A DNA stretch of 64,000 nt from Liolophura sinensis (GCF_032854445.1 NC_088295.1:13379385-13443384), one strand, 5' to 3'; shown: positions 11,955 to 25,300, counted from the stretch's first letter. Numbers and translations: made by a program. Notes: a model not told the origin generated them from the sequence alone.

Positions 11955-14900
11955 ATAAATGCAAAGACTGGCCAAGATAAATTAATTCAGTTTAAATTAT
12001 TAACACTGAACACCTCATAATTTCCACTGTGGATGGGGAGTACATGTGTTGACAGGATAGCCAAGATACATGTAGACCAAGTCCATAGCTGTAACTGTTT
12101 ACTGCTGTCAGTAATAGTGGTTTATACCGACATGTGATGTACAATTCCACAGAGTACTAAACAGTCTTGGATTTAACTGCCTATCACTGACAGTTTTGTG
12201 AACACACAAACACACTGTGCTACAACACAGTGACTAGGGTAAACAGAATGTCCCTCAATAGTAAAAACCAAATTCACCAACTGTCCTCAATGAAATGACC
12301 TTTTTGTAGTTTAGGGGCTAGCAAAAAGAAGACATAAATGCTTACAAAAGGGTGTGTTCACTCAGGTTTGAACATTCTGGTCTAGCTGTCCTACAGTGCC
12401 CGGTGTGTCAACTGGGTAACATTCCTATCCTGGTAACTACTGTAACTGAGGTGCTGTGACACTGGCCAGTCTGGAAACAGAAGTCAGTCTCAGGGAAATT
12501 ATCAAATATAACCAACCCCTGTTACGCCAGTGACACAATTAAGGTATGACAGCATGTACTCATTCAAAAGACAGGGACATTTCCCTCAAATACAAATATG
12601 ACTTCAACATAACACACAAATACATGTCATACAGCCATGACAACCACACATTTTCATTTGGTCGAGAAATTTATGAGCATCTAAACAGTCCATTCTTATT
12701 AAAAAAATATATTACCATTAAATTAGATACTTACATGCTTATCTCCCAGATCAATAATATATATTAGTGGACTACACAAAAGTAAACACTGATGGGTAAA
12801 TATAAGAGAGACACCCTACTTTTCTTCTCTGACTAGAAATTCCATTAGGTACTTGTTTTTACCGCTATGTCCACATTTGCTAGTAGTCGGAGATCGCACT
12901 GACGTTAGGTTTGCCTGCCCAGGCCAAATATGTCCAGAATGTCAGTACCGGTACAGCCTTTAGATTTAAGCATCACCAAGGAATCTTGGGCCCATGCGGC
13001 CTAGGAAATAAGCAATCGATGTTGTACTTGTGATAAATCGACAGATAGAAAGATAAGGAACATACATGTAAGTGTCTGCAAACTTCAGGCCGTGGATACA
13101 TATTTGACGTGTGATTTTTGTCTTAACCGCCGTGACAAACCGCCCCGTTAAGTGCATCAGGTTTGCATATGGAGCACACTCTAACACTGGTTTAGGGCGA
13201 CACTTGACCGAACAAAATTTTGCCAGACCCTAACGTCAGGGCAATCTCAGACTAATTATAGCTAGTTAATAGTTAGGGTCGTTGTTGTTGTTGTCATCAC
13301 CTGTAAACCTCAAGTTCGATATCATTAGATCATGTTTTATACACACCGACCATGAAGTATCGATCGCTGTCCTTTTAATAACAAAAAAATATTGATAATT
13401 CTTCACATTTGAAAATCAATAATACGATATATTTATGTTTAAACTTTAAATGACCAACGTTCAGACTCACGTACATTTTACAAACTTTCCCGGTCAAAGC
13501 ACATTTAAAAGGGTGTTAGTAAAACGCGGCATGATATACATGAAAGCGGACTGGGGTGAGACACACTTGATAATGAGCACAGGTAGGCCTACGTGTTGTC
13601 CAGACGCTGTGAGGAACACTTTGAAGCCCGAGCCAATTGTACAATTAACGATATTGTAGCTGAATGATCTTTGTCTTGCCAGCAAAATCTTGGTTATTTC
13701 TTTTTAGTTGACATTGGTCTATATAACCAAAATATTATATTTTGCCTTTCGGATGCTATGCTACCAATACTACTAAAAATAGACAAACAATATTTTTTCT
13801 TGCTAACAAAATCCTTTTTTTTCACTACACATAGCAAAACTATATGTTGTTAGCACTTATTAAAGCCGAATAGTTTGTCTTTTATTGTTACTGAAAATAA
13901 CCAGACAACTTATTTATTTATTGTAACGATTAAAAAACAATAGTTGAAATAAAACTAGTATAATCAGAAGTCCATTACCTTTGGTATAATTTATGTTTCT
14001 TTATATAGACAAACTGTTAAGTTTTTTTTTTTAACATTAAGAACATTGAAACGCAATTGTTGAAGACGCAATCTAGGCGATTTCTGGTGAAATTTTTTTT
14101 ATAAATCCGGGATAAACTGCACGTTGTCCTTTATTTATTAAGCATTTTATTTAAACCCCGCTTGCGCCGCCTATGAGTTAATCGTGGGTTGTTTTTTTTA
14201 CAGCAATAGGCCTATACATATATATCAACAACAACAATACAAATAACAGCTACTTCTCTATATAATCTGCTTTACCACTGGATATGATAAAGCGTATACA
14301 GAAATTCTGCATGCTGGCCGATGCTGGTTCATTTTTCCTAAAAATGTGCAACAGTTTTTCACTGTCTACACTGGTGCCGTTCAACGTATCAAACAAAAAA
14401 ATTGAAGGATATCTTTCAAATAAGCTGAAATAACGAAAACCTTGGTAAAATTCGAAAATCAAATTTATATCTTTGAAATATGTAATAGCTTCAACTTATC
14501 AACATGCTGGCAAAAAAGACACCAGAACTAGTCATGACTTTCAATACGAGAATGATAGCATGTAAAACCAGAACAATTTAAAGGAAAACATATGCTTTTG
14601 TAAGACGTTTAACAAAACAGAACACATTTATACATGTTATTCGTAAATCACAAAGTATACAATATCCTAATGTGTTTAAGAATCTATTTCAAATCAGCCT
14701 ATAGCATCGCTAGCGAAGCTAAAGGGCATATTCTGTTCACTGGGACCCAACGGGAGGGCTATAGGTTATTCATCTTTTACGTCGATCAATATTACCTGTC
14801 AACCCGAACCTGGCTACAAGCGCTTGTTAAACCATCCCGATGCAGAGCTTGCAATGGCTTAAAAGTAGTTGAAAGTTTCAGCACAAGTCTACTAAATCCT

Positions 14901-14990
14901 AAATGTTGAAGGGCTGAAGACAAAGGGATCGTTTCCATGAATGTAAATGTTCGTGTGTTGCCTGACCCAACAATCTGTAACGCACGCATC
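11955..14990. other. Intergenic DNA, upstream of CCDC33
   Basis: No convincing exon or element was recognised. The promoter and any 5' untranslated exon of CCDC33 should lie in the right-hand flank of 11942, but no clear TATA box or CpG-rich block stands out. Short open frames at 12966-13187 and 14250-14462 show no recognisable family. Confidence 0.4.
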
Positions 14991-14999
14991 ACCAATTTT

Positions 15000-16270
15000 C
15001 TTTCGTATTTGATAGATTCAGTCTTCAGTGAATCTCTTTTTCCCCACTCAACTTTGTTTTAATTCATGGTCAATGGTTTAAGCATAAAAAATAAATCTCA
15101 AATGACATCCATGTAATCATTATATTTAAGGTATGAATTGCGACCAACTTCACGAAACTTGGCTATTAATTCGGTTAGAAGTTTCCAGAGAAAGGAGCAC
15201 ATGCTTGGATATTGCTATATGGACTTACATAATGACAAGCACTTTACCCTTTGCACCTAAGCCTTTTTTGTTACTTTTTCCATAAGCATGCTTAACACAC
15301 ACTTTCGTTTCCTTCCCCATTTTCTATGAAATAAGTTTCTCTTGATATCCCCTAAGTGTTTACCAGCAACCTTATTTAATTGCACACGCTACTGCTTGTA
15401 TAGTTACACCCTTATTAGACTTCATATTGATATACATTAGTACATTTTCATGTAACTCAAAGCATTTTGAAAACCATGTGTCATAAAGACGCAGACCTGG
15501 GGTAATATTGCGCGCAAAGCATGTAGTATGATCCGCATATAAAGAAACTTTCGAATATAAAGAAAGTCAAGATCACCGTTTTTGATAGGAGAAAAGACTG
15601 GGTTAAAACCATTGTTGATAACACAGGAAAGTGTGTCTTTCTGGATAATCTGTACCCAATCAACAAAAACTTCTCTAAAACCAACCTACACGGATAATTT
15701 CGGTTAGTTTGCCAAATGCCCTCTAACAATTAACCACCGACCACTATGGCTTAGTTGGTAGAGCGTCCGCTCCAAGGGGCGGTAGATCCAGGATCAATCC
15801 TGGTCGGGTCACACCTATAAGACCTTAAAAGAAGAAATTGTAAGGGGATAGTGCAACGACTGGTTGACCCGTATCAGTACAATGGCTCGGATGGGGCGCC
15901 TTACTTGCCTTAGGTAAGTCGTCTCAGCAGGACTAGATAAAAGAGTTGTGGAAATCCGTCCTGCAACGAGGCACATTACATATATATGCACTTCAATGGC
16001 CTCTTCGTCATCATATGACTGAAAAATCGCTAAGTACGACGTTAAACCCTATAAGCACTCACTCACTCTAACAATTACCCCACCCCCATGCGCCCCCACC
16101 CATTCCACCCACGTCCAAAGGATATAAGACCTTTGATTTCTTTGGTTGGCAATGTTCAAGAATGTCATAATTCAATCTAATGTTCTCTCCAATGTTCAGT
16201 TGAAGTGCCAGGAAGAGCTTCTTTGAAATCTTTCCGACTGATTTTGTAGAGCTCAACGTGGAGATCACAC
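15000..16270 (-). mobile_element. L1/Tx1-type LINE remnant, split by a SINE
   Basis: Upstream of the SINE (minus strand, about 16270-16078) the frame reads GENIRLNYDILEHCQPKKSK followed by VLYPLD, like the reverse-transcriptase segment before FEKAFD in Tx1/L1 elements. Downstream (about 15720-15500) it reads DWVQIIQKDTLSCVINNGFN and PVFSPIKNGD, like the WVKxLYxNxxSCVxNNGF segment. The RQG core motif is destroyed and several frames are used, so the element is dead. Its ends are not defined. Confidence 0.6.
15733..16065 (+). repeat. tRNA-derived SINE with intact 12-bp target-site duplication
   Basis: It has a tRNA-like head (tggcttagttggtagagcg; B-box-like ggatcaatcctgg), a body, and the 3' end tcgctaagtacgacgttaaa followed by an actc-rich tail. 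CTCTAACAATTA flanks it at 15721-15732 and 16066-16077. It interrupts the LINE remnant, so it is younger than that element. Confidence 0.85.
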
Positions 16271-16467
16271 GCGCAGCACTTGTTATGTATCAGCTGTTTT
16301 ATAGCATTTTGCATTCTCAGAATATGAGAATTCATACAATTTCAATTTCCAATCTCAGAGCACATCGTGTGTGTGTGACAAAGGCGTGCATCATCTGATA
16401 ATTTGTAGGCCTATGTATGCATGCTTGAGGTTTATGTGGTACGTAACATTTTTTCATATGGCGATCA

Positions 16468-16625
16468 GGAATCAATTAAACAGCAGGGGAGTCCATGCTG
16501 CCAAAGTGCTGCCACCAGTGAACTATCATGCCGAAGACACCAGACACTCCATGCACTCAATCACATTATACACATGCCCACCCAGTCCGGTTTCCTTGCT
16601 CCAAGCTCTCAGTGCTGAGCCGGTC
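16468..16625 (-). repeat. SINE fragment (type B body)
   Basis: Blocks ccatgctgccaaagtgctgc, actatcatgccgaagacacc, cccacccagtccggtttcct and tctcagtgctgagc are the reverse complement of the body of the SINE at 17.3 kb. The head and 3' end are missing. Confidence 0.55.
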
Positions 16626-17261
16626 ACCAGATAATTTGTTATAAAAGTTTTATTTGCAAAACATCTAGAGCATTTTTCTCTTTTCATATCACCAAGCTGT
16701 ACTTCCAAATAATACTTTTCCTTTTCATCATTATCTAGGTTTTATAACCAAGCCCTTAACTGTATCTTTTTTCTCTTAGTTTTGTTTCTGTACTTTTAAG
16801 TCTTCTCAATAATTTCTTCGAATTATTCTGTTGCTGATTATTTCCCTTTCGGAAAATGTTGCAGTGAAATATCCTATTTCACATTTTATTAATTCCCATC
16901 CCAATTAATTCCCATTAATTCCGATAATAAATGATCATATACTATCCATCAACCAAGACGATATACGTGCTGCCTACCAAAGGTCTCATCTGTCTCCATG
17001 TAATCCAATGGAAATGAGATATCGAATAAAAAATGTCTCCATGCATCCACATTCCACATAGATCTGTTTTTCGGATTTTCCTCCTCACAGACTCAAGGGA
17101 GTCTAGCGAATCTTTTGTACACAATCTTCAACAAGTTGAGAATTTTAGAACTGTAATGAAGTCTCCACAACGACAATGATGTTTATCGTACTTTGGCTTT
17201 GTCCTTCCATGGCTTCTATATAGTCGATGTAAGTAACAGCATGGAAGACGACCACATGTAG

Positions 17262-17615
17262 GCCTAATCGCGTGAGTGGCATAGTTGTTAGGCTACAGGG
17301 TCCGCCTCGAAGTCGGGTTATATACCAAAGACTTTAAAAATGGTACTTGTTGCTGCCTTGCTAGGCGCTCAGCATTGAGAACTTAGAGCAAGGAAACATG
17401 ACTGGCTGACCCGGTGTCAATATAATGTGACTGGGTGGGGTGTCATGTCAGGTGTCTTCGGCATGATACTTCAGTGACGGCAGCACTTTGGCGGCATGGG
17501 CTCGCCCTGTCACAAGAAGACACAGTATATGTACACACACGCCTAATGACTCCTCGTTGTTATATGACTGAAAAATTGTTAACTACAACGTTAAACCTCA
17601 GGCATACATATATAC
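17262..17615 (+). repeat. tRNA-derived SINE (type B), near full length
   Basis: It has a diverged tRNA-like head (gagtggcatagttgttaggc), then gcgctcagcattgagaac, gtgactgggtggggtgtcat, gtgtcttcggcatgatactt, gcactttggcgg and the end gactgaaaaattgttaacta followed by caacgttaaacc. It matches the inverted copy at 44.2-44.6 kb. Confidence 0.7.
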
Positions 17616-18299
17616 ATACAGACGATCACATGTGCGTCTTGGGCATCGTCAAAGTGTTTTTGCACTGGAAGGGGCATAACTCTCAAAGGCAAATGCTGCA
17701 CAGGGGCGTACTGTCTGCAAAATCTATATTATTGACCGTGTCCTGGCTTGGGTCTTAAGATGTCTTGATAGATGAATCGTCCATGAAAACTTGAAAACCT
17801 CTGGCTTTAACTAGACGAAAAATCTTCACAGTAAGTGCAAATAGCATAAGTGATGGCACTGTGGTGCATTTAATAAGAGCCATATGTTGTTAAGAGCCAA
17901 AGATGTGGTGGTCCAGTTTTTTGTTGAAGAATTGAATACTTATCTATACTTATGTTGACGTTCGTTTAGTTTTCATTTACAAATTATCATCTGAAACTTC
18001 AGAAAAATAACATGATCCCAGCGTCGAAAATGGTACCCAAAGGTCGATTCTCTTGTTGCCTTCAGTTTATGGTTTTAGCTGGGCTTTTGAACAAAGTTAG
18101 ATAGGCTCCGTTCACGTCATCATGATGGTGTTGTTAAGATTTGAACAGTAAGAATTAATATTGGACTTCCATGCAGTATGTCCGACCAGGTTTATATGGT
18201 ATTAGGTATGAAAAGTCATAGTGACGCTTACAAACCATAGCGTCACTTGTTTATAATTATATTTATTCTGTAGCGTCATTTTCTATTCAGACACATGTC

Positions 18300-19300
18300 T
18301 AGTAGAAAATGTACTACAGCGTCATGTACATAATAATCAAGAAACGTTCTAATCAGTTTGTATTCAATATGGTTTGCTGTAATGGCCGTGGTTGTGACGT
18401 GACAACTGGGTTCAAGCTTGTTAGGGCAGTAACCTGTTCTCAGTGTGGATGGGTAATGGGGGTCGTAGTAGGTGATTGGAGTTACTTTCTCAGTCAGTTA
18501 TATAGGTTACGATCCAGGGACCGCCTTAGACCAGGAAGCTCTGAGGTTTCAAACGTTATAAACCCTTAAAAACAATATGTAAACATATGTGAACGCAATC
18601 TAATAATTGAAAACTTGTGTGAGCGAGGGCGAATCTCAAGCCCCTTTCGTCTGTTAATAAATAAATAAGTAAAAATAAACTTGAGATTATACTGGAAATT
18701 CTACTGCCGCGTCAAGTACACAATAATCAAGGAACGTTCTACCGGTAATAAGTTGGCATTGCATGTGGTTTACTGTAATGGCCATGGTTGTCAAGTCAAA
18801 TTATGATGGCGATTTTTTACCGCGAACATGCATCGCGGCTTTAACAAAACCGCGACCTTCGTGTCTCCACGGAAGACACAGAGGGCGAGGAACGCTCAAA
18901 GGTCGCGGAAAGAGCAGTTCTGTGACCTTCACGTCAGCTGTGATGGCACGAAGGTCGCGGTTTTGTTTAAGGTCGCGATCTAGGTGGCCGCTATTAGCCA
19001 CCATATCAAGTAGAAATTGTGTTCAAACATTAGATTGTCACGCCAATAGACATTCTTCAGAGTGTGTGTGCTTAAGAGATGGTGGGGAGAGAGGCAGGCG
19101 AAGGACTATCCCAGCCTATTACAAATAGCCCAGAATACAGGGGTTGCCTTGGGCCAGGAAGTTCTGAAATTACAGACGCCCAGGGGCTCGTTCTAAAAAC
19201 GTTTTCACCACAAAAAATATATACATACAGATGTGAAGGGAATCAGATATCTGAAAATCAATGTTAAGTATGGTGAAACTCAAACCGTTTTCGTCTGAAT
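18300..19300. repeat. Diverged local duplication (two units of about 0.35-0.6 kb)
   Basis: The block with cataataatcaagaaacgtt and tttgctgtaatggccgtggt (18.32-18.40 kb) recurs at 18.72-18.79 kb as cacaataatcaaggaacgtt and tttactgtaatggccatggt. Downstream parts (18.54-18.66 against 19.16-19.29 kb) also align. A related block lies at 37.34 kb, the start of the second PLAC8 segment. Confidence 0.6.
18840..18970. repeat. GC-rich palindromic element, copy 1
   Basis: ACAAAACCGCGACCTTCGTG (18844-18863) is repeated in perfect inversion at 18947-18966. The roughly 80-base centre includes ggtcgcgg and gtgaccttcac. It is far more GC-rich than its surroundings. Related elements lie at 20.69 and 38.73 kb. 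Confidence 0.75.
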
Positions 19301-20641
19301 GGGAGGGAGCTTTCCCACGACCGCCCTCCCCCCCCCCCCCCACTTTATCCAGTCTATATGGCAAAGGTGTCTTCTTAGCTCATGTGTTTATAAATTACTT
19401 CAGTACTAAATGTCGTCCGTGTTCTTTGTATAATTGGCGAATAAAGCTAAACTTTGTCGTAAATCATACTGCCGTATAGAATAATTTAGGGCTAACATTA
19501 GGAGTCTGACTAGACTGTTAAGGTTAGCCCTCGAATTGTGCTGTCCGCCTTCGGGCTTTATTAGTTTCCTCCCACCACAATGCTGGTCGCCATCCTATGG
19601 TTCATGTAGATTAAACTCTTGACTAATTGTCTGATGACAAAAGTTTGAAGAATGATGACAAATTTTACTTGTGATCAGATTTAAGCCTTGAGTTTCTGTG
19701 TTACGCGAACAGACGTTATTAATAGATAGACATTAGAGGGTATACGTCCAATTGCCTCTGTACATAAAAATTCAACTATATCCTTGGCTAACTGTCGATC
19801 GCATGCAGCATGATACAGTGGCCCGTTAGTGCCATGCGGAATTTTTAACAGTTTCTATTGATTTACAGGGATCAAGTGATCAAGGATCAAATGATCTAGT
19901 AAAAACTTAGCATTTGCAGCAAAGAACTTAAAATATGTGCAAAGGAAAATAAACGCAAAAACAAAAACATTTTACACACAATTGTTAATTTAGCAATAAA
20001 CTGCGAAATACAGCGAAAAATGTTTTCTCCACAGTAGTAAAGGTTAAACATTTCGAAAATATAAGAGTATGCAAAAATGAACTGATCCTGAACGTAAATG
20101 TTTTCTCTGCTGTGTGAAGGTTTTGTCCACGAGTAAAGGTTTTCTCCAAGTTAACGTTTGGCACGCGGTGTAAAGTGGTTTTCACCTTTTCACCGCGGAG
20201 AAAACTTTTTGTGCTGTTTTTCGAAGTTTATTGCTTGAATTTATTAATTTTGTTTGAAATGTTTTTGCTTCTGTATTAATTTCCTTTTGCATATAGTTTG
20301 ATCATGATTCTTTGTTTATAAATAATGATAAGTTTCATAACAAAATCATCTGAATCATTGTAGATCAGTAGAAAATTTCAAAAATTTCGAATGGCACTAA
20401 CAGTCCACCGTAGCATGCATAGCGACTTTCTCGCAGAAAACTTTCTGGGTCGCTGAGTACCTTACTTTCAGCACTGTATTGCTCTGACCTTTGAAGGGCA
20501 AGCTGCACAAGAACTATAACCTTTGTGTGGACCTTAGTTATACCTGTTTCACATTAGGTATGGAGCTTTCGTAAACACTGCCGTCACTGTAGTTCACAGA
20601 CTGTATATAGCAGATAACCGATATGACATATTGCTGACTGA

Positions 20642-20795
20642 TGGGAAGGCTGATACCGCGACTTTCGTCACCCCGCGGAAGGTGCTGCTTTAACAAAACC
20701 CCGACCGTCGTGCCCCCACGGAACAAGGATAACGCGGTTCCTCTCCCTCCGCGTCTTTGGCGCGGCCACGAAGGTCGCCGACTTTTTTGTGTGTA
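20642..20795. repeat. GC-rich palindromic element, copy 2
   Basis: aacaaaaccccgaccgtcgtg-like bases at 20692-20712 pair imperfectly with cacgaaggtcgccgactttt at 20767-20786. An extra arm, ccgcgactttcgtcaccccg, lies just left. It shares the AACAAAACC...GACC/GGTC arms with the copy at 18.84 kb. Confidence 0.6.
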
Positions 20796-20936
20796 ATTAG
20801 AATATTGAGGAGTGAGGAATCAGAATGAAAACCTTTGAAGCATGGCCTGTACACATGCTTACTTTTTCTAGCACTCACTCATTCACAATAGGGCGTTGCC
20901 TATAATAAATGGCTTGTATTATCCCTCACCTAACCA

Positions 20937-21110
20937 CCAATCAGAGGCCTCTGGTAGAAGAGCGCCGAGGTATGCAGAGGATGTGCAGACAGGCCCATCG
21001 CTGATCTCTATAGCTCGCAGATCACACTATAGATTATTACTGGATATCAAATCATTACCCACCACAAAGTCGTCAGATATTGCGTGAGAATCCTAGAGGC
21101 TAAATATCAG
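20937..21110 (+). promoter_or_regulatory. Candidate promoter and 5' untranslated exon of PLAC8-like gene 1
   Basis: A CCAAT box (20937-20941, in accaccaatcagaggcctct) is conserved in the second copy at 38852-38856. About 170 bases downstream, both copies keep a splice donor (ATCAG/gtatgg ending 21110; ATGAG/gtaagg ending 39052). This suggests a non-coding first exon spliced to the acceptor before the start codon. No TATA box was identified. The assignment rests on conservation between the duplicates. Confidence 0.35.
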
Positions 21111-22305
21111 GTATGGTTGTTCCTGTCGTTTTTAGATTTTTATCTTGTTTATTTCACTCCCACCACCCCAGGAAAAATCATGAAAAGGTGTACTGGTGTA
21201 CTCACGGGGACCATATGGTGGGAGGAAATCGGGCAGAGACCGGGGGTAATCCCACGATCGCTCTGTGTTCGCAGGTATATAGGGAAGTATTGTACAGTCC
21301 ACCTCACCCCACTTAGAAAGGGTAGAGGAGCAAATCTCTGCACAAAATGCGGATAGGGTGTAATGAGCCGTTTCTCGTTATGTCGGGCCTCCGGGTACGT
21401 AAACGGAAATGTTAAGGCCTGGCAGCGACGGAAGGCGACGTTCGAGGAGTTCCAGCGTTTAGCGGCAAAATAGCTTCTAATTTCCTGTTAGAGAAACATT
21501 TATCGTTGTGTATACCCAGCGCCATAGCTGCCGTGGATGGATACCTTGGCCAATTTCTGACAAACCTTCTTGGTCTTACCGAATACAGTCAAAGGAAAGT
21601 AAGTAGATGTTATATGCTTCCGGACAAATTAAATCATGAATAAATGATGCGGTACATACATAATTTTCGATTCAGCCAGTAAGGCTTTTGAATACCCTTA
21701 TATATTTCCGTGAAAGATGATTAATTCGAGGCTTTCATGGATATGTTACACCTGGATTCTTTGGCTGATGAACATCAGAAAGATATGGATACCTTTTCGC
21801 CAAGAAAGCACGGGCACTATCCCAACATGAAGCTATTGCTACGGGTAATATCCCAAGACGGAAACTTTGCCAACACTGTGCCATCGTAATACAGACGGAG
21901 ACTGTCCCAAAATGTGTACTGGCTTAGAATAATATTATCCTTAGACGTGATGTGTCGAGGAGGTAGTTCTACACAGCACAGGAAATTGACAAGTTTGGGG
22001 ATTGTCAAACCGTAATTCACTTGGAGTGAAGTTTTATACTCAAGGGTACAATTACATAGAAGCAAGTAAGGTAATACAAACGTTCCTGTCATCAACAGCT
22101 GAGACGTGTTACAGACCTGTCAACGTTATGGCGCACTATAGGAAAACTAGAGCCATTAGTGTTGGAGCCTTATTTTTGGCAACATTATGGCAAGGCCTGG
22201 AGTTAAAAACATCTGATATGTACACCTGTGTATAGAAACCATAAAAATGTGACACATTTTAATTTTAAGTTATATTCCTGTTTGTTCAGCATCGCCCCAT
22301 TAGCA

Positions 22306-25300
22306 ATGGAACAGACACCGCAATACGGTCAGCAGGCACAGCCCTATCAACAGGGCTACAACCATACCGTAAGTACACGCATAATACATACGGCTACATT
22401 TGGTCATTGGATGAACACGTATAACAACTTTGAGAATATAGTCTGTGTTCCACGTTAATATCGGATCGCTTACTCATTCGTGGGGTTATTCATGGAGGAA
22501 TACATTGGTCTTTTTAAACCTGCATGATGTTTGAGTGAAAAAAAGACTTTCATTCATTTTGGTTCTATTTTGAACCATCTAGCATCAACGTACAGGGTAA
22601 AAAGGAGAACAGAGATGCGCAAATATCTCCGAGCAAAAGCATTTAGTCTTGTTGAAGAGGGTGTGGCAGTGTGTTATTTGATCTCGATAGGCCAATAGTA
22701 CATTAGCTTCTTTCAGTGGGACACATCAGAACACGCAGAAGTATGTACGAATGACATACTTTCTACGTTTATATGAATAAAGAGGGCTAGAGTGTAATTC
22801 ATGTATTCCTCTATTATTCTGATATAGCCCATCGACTGAAAAGGCGACCCTATCGAATCATCAGGTTTTTAGAGGTTTTACCAGTCGTCTTAAGTGTAAA
22901 CGTATTAGCTATAGTTTGGCACGCTGCGTTCCGAAATTCTTTTCTTTCAATACATGCATGTGCATGAGTCATATGTTGTCAAGGAAATGAATGACATTTA
23001 ACCGTTACAAACTTAAAATGCAAACAAGTTTCTTAACGGAAAGTAATCTATATCAATAGCTTTCTGACATTCGTTTCTTTTTGACGGCGACAAATGGTGA
23101 AGTCACTTGAGGAAGACAAGTTTGAGTACATAACTTAACCACACCTCTTACTGACTTGACTACGGTTCGTGCTTTAGCCTTTCACATCTCCATTGCTTTG
23201 GTCACTTACGTCAGAAATCCACAGGGAAACGACCTTATCTAATGTAAATAAAAACCACTTTCGTAACACGCTGTACTGATAATTATTCTACCCGCATTAT
23301 TCTCTATAAATTTTATTGTTTACACTACTTTTTTTATGGAATTACGTTCTCTACTGACTATAATATGAATCTTACTTACAAAGTAAGAAAATAAATAACC
23401 AAGACAGAGTGGAAATACTTTCGTCCCTGTAAGCAGTACTTTAGGTTTAAAACCTCCGATATTGAATGCATCTGCCATGTTCTCCCAGGAAAAGGCGTTC
23501 AGTTTCCAACAGTCACTGCGCGCATAACATCTTCCGTTAAAATAGCTCTTTTAAATCTAGCGAATATAGCACAACTATAGGGCTCGTCTTAACAGTCCAG
23601 CCTTACCAACTCGATATGCTTGCACCAAGCGGGAAGGCGAGACCGCACCGAAGGGCTCGCAGCGTTCCATTAAAGTTATACTCTACATTATTGTTCCTAC
23701 ATGTATTTTTAGTAAAGCCCATATATTGTTTGGTCGTTGGCCTACCTTGTTAGAAAGAAACCCGAAAACAAACGAAAACTACTACTCGACGTTTTCCTCC
23801 GATCTTCGCGAGTTTAAAGGATAGCGAGTTGATAAGGCTAGACTGTTATGGCCAGTCCTAGAACTGTGCTCTGCATACTGAGAGGTAGTCTGCCTTGATA
23901 GGTTTTCTTCTCTCAGTTATTGACTATCTTTTTTCTGATTTGTGGACAGATTTGTAAGTATCAATGATCACTTGATGTATGATTGTCTCTCCAGCTCCTA
24001 CCTGTATTCCGAATGAAATGCAATGTCTTTCAACGTTTCCGGGGCAAAATGTATGAAGGAAGCCTTATTCTGTGTAAGAGTAAATCTTCAAAACTATTTC
24101 CCTGTGAGTTCGAGTCCAGCTCAAGCTGGTTTTCTCAACGGCCGAACGAGAGAACGTCTGACAGCAACCTGCGGATGGTGGTTGGATTCTTCCGGGGTCT
24201 GTCCGATCCCCCCCCCCCCCACCTCCCCCACACAATGCTGGCCGCCGTTGTATAAGTGAAAAAATCTTGATAAAATAAGAAATTCAAGTAAATAAATAAG
24301 TCAAAACTCTGTCTCCGATGAATACCTAATGTATTATTTAAATAGGACTTCCATGAATTTGGATGCTGTTTTGAAACGCAAAACATAAACGTTTCTGCTA
24401 AAGTTTCTTCTCTACCTATACTGTTAAATTTCTGTAGAGTCAGACGACGGTGATAGTCCAACAGCCCCAAGGCGCAGGCCCGCGTTTTAAGAATGTGCGA
24501 GCTTGGAGCTCCCCTGTGTGTGGATGTTTTGAGGACATAACAAGCTGTACGTATTATTCCATACACGTCTGCTATGTACATATAACTGTTTTGTAACCCT
24601 TAAAGGTAAGTGGGTAAAGTCTTGAGTATATCGTTAAACAACAACCAGTCAGTTCCATTTAAATATTTTCTTTCAGGGACGTAAATTACAATGTGGATGG
24701 ATCATGTCACGAGAACAAGCAATAGTTGTATCAAATGTAATAGTAATTCTGGTGCCGTTAATAGGTGTCCTGTAGCCGGTCGTGTCCCAGTGGTTAAATG
24801 ATGCACCAGGTGCGGCTTGACACCCATCCTTGACACTATTCGTGAGGCCCTGGTGAGAGCAATTATAAGCGGACGCAACAGTTCAGCGCCCTTTAAAAGC
24901 CTCTGGTCTTACAATGTGCAGTGATCCAGTGGTTTACCCCGGGCATTCCAATTTCCTTCACCCTTCAAACTCACTGTACCATTATATAGGTCAAAAATTC
25001 TTGAGTGTGACGTTTACTAACAACCAAAGGAAATAAGTATGTGAGCCTAGATGAAAGGAGTTTTAATTGGGTCGGCTACAGGTCTTCTCGGCTGGTTCTG
25101 CCTACCATGTTACGAGTGTCATTTGTCAATGAGGATGGGTGAGTCCTGCTGTGTCCCAGTCTGTGTCCCCGGCGCTATGATTGCACTGAGGGCCAAACTC
25201 AGAGGAGAACAAGGCATACAGGTGAGTTTTGAATTAAAACTAGATCCAGTTACTCGTGCTGATTCACTTTTCTATACAGATATAACTATACAGAAATCTG

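Noticed and set aside
15737-15815. Functional tRNA gene
   Set aside because: The cloverleaf is incomplete and the sequence continues into a SINE body with a target duplication; it is a SINE head. The same applies to the heads at 1.25, 37.28 and 43.63 kb.
22720-22760. Possible missing Trp/Cys exon after ttctttcag (WDTSEHAEVCTND)
   Set aside because: The matching place in gene 2 reads WHLDQAG followed by a stop, and no nearby donor fits.
25051-25081. MKGVLIGSATG (and MKGFFLGLAAG at 46042) as the start of the PLAC8 core exon
   Set aside because: An in-frame TAG precedes both ATGs, the stretch is poorly conserved between paralogues with mostly amino-acid-changing differences, and the acceptor at 25082/46073 gives consistent phases. 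Kept as an alternative only.
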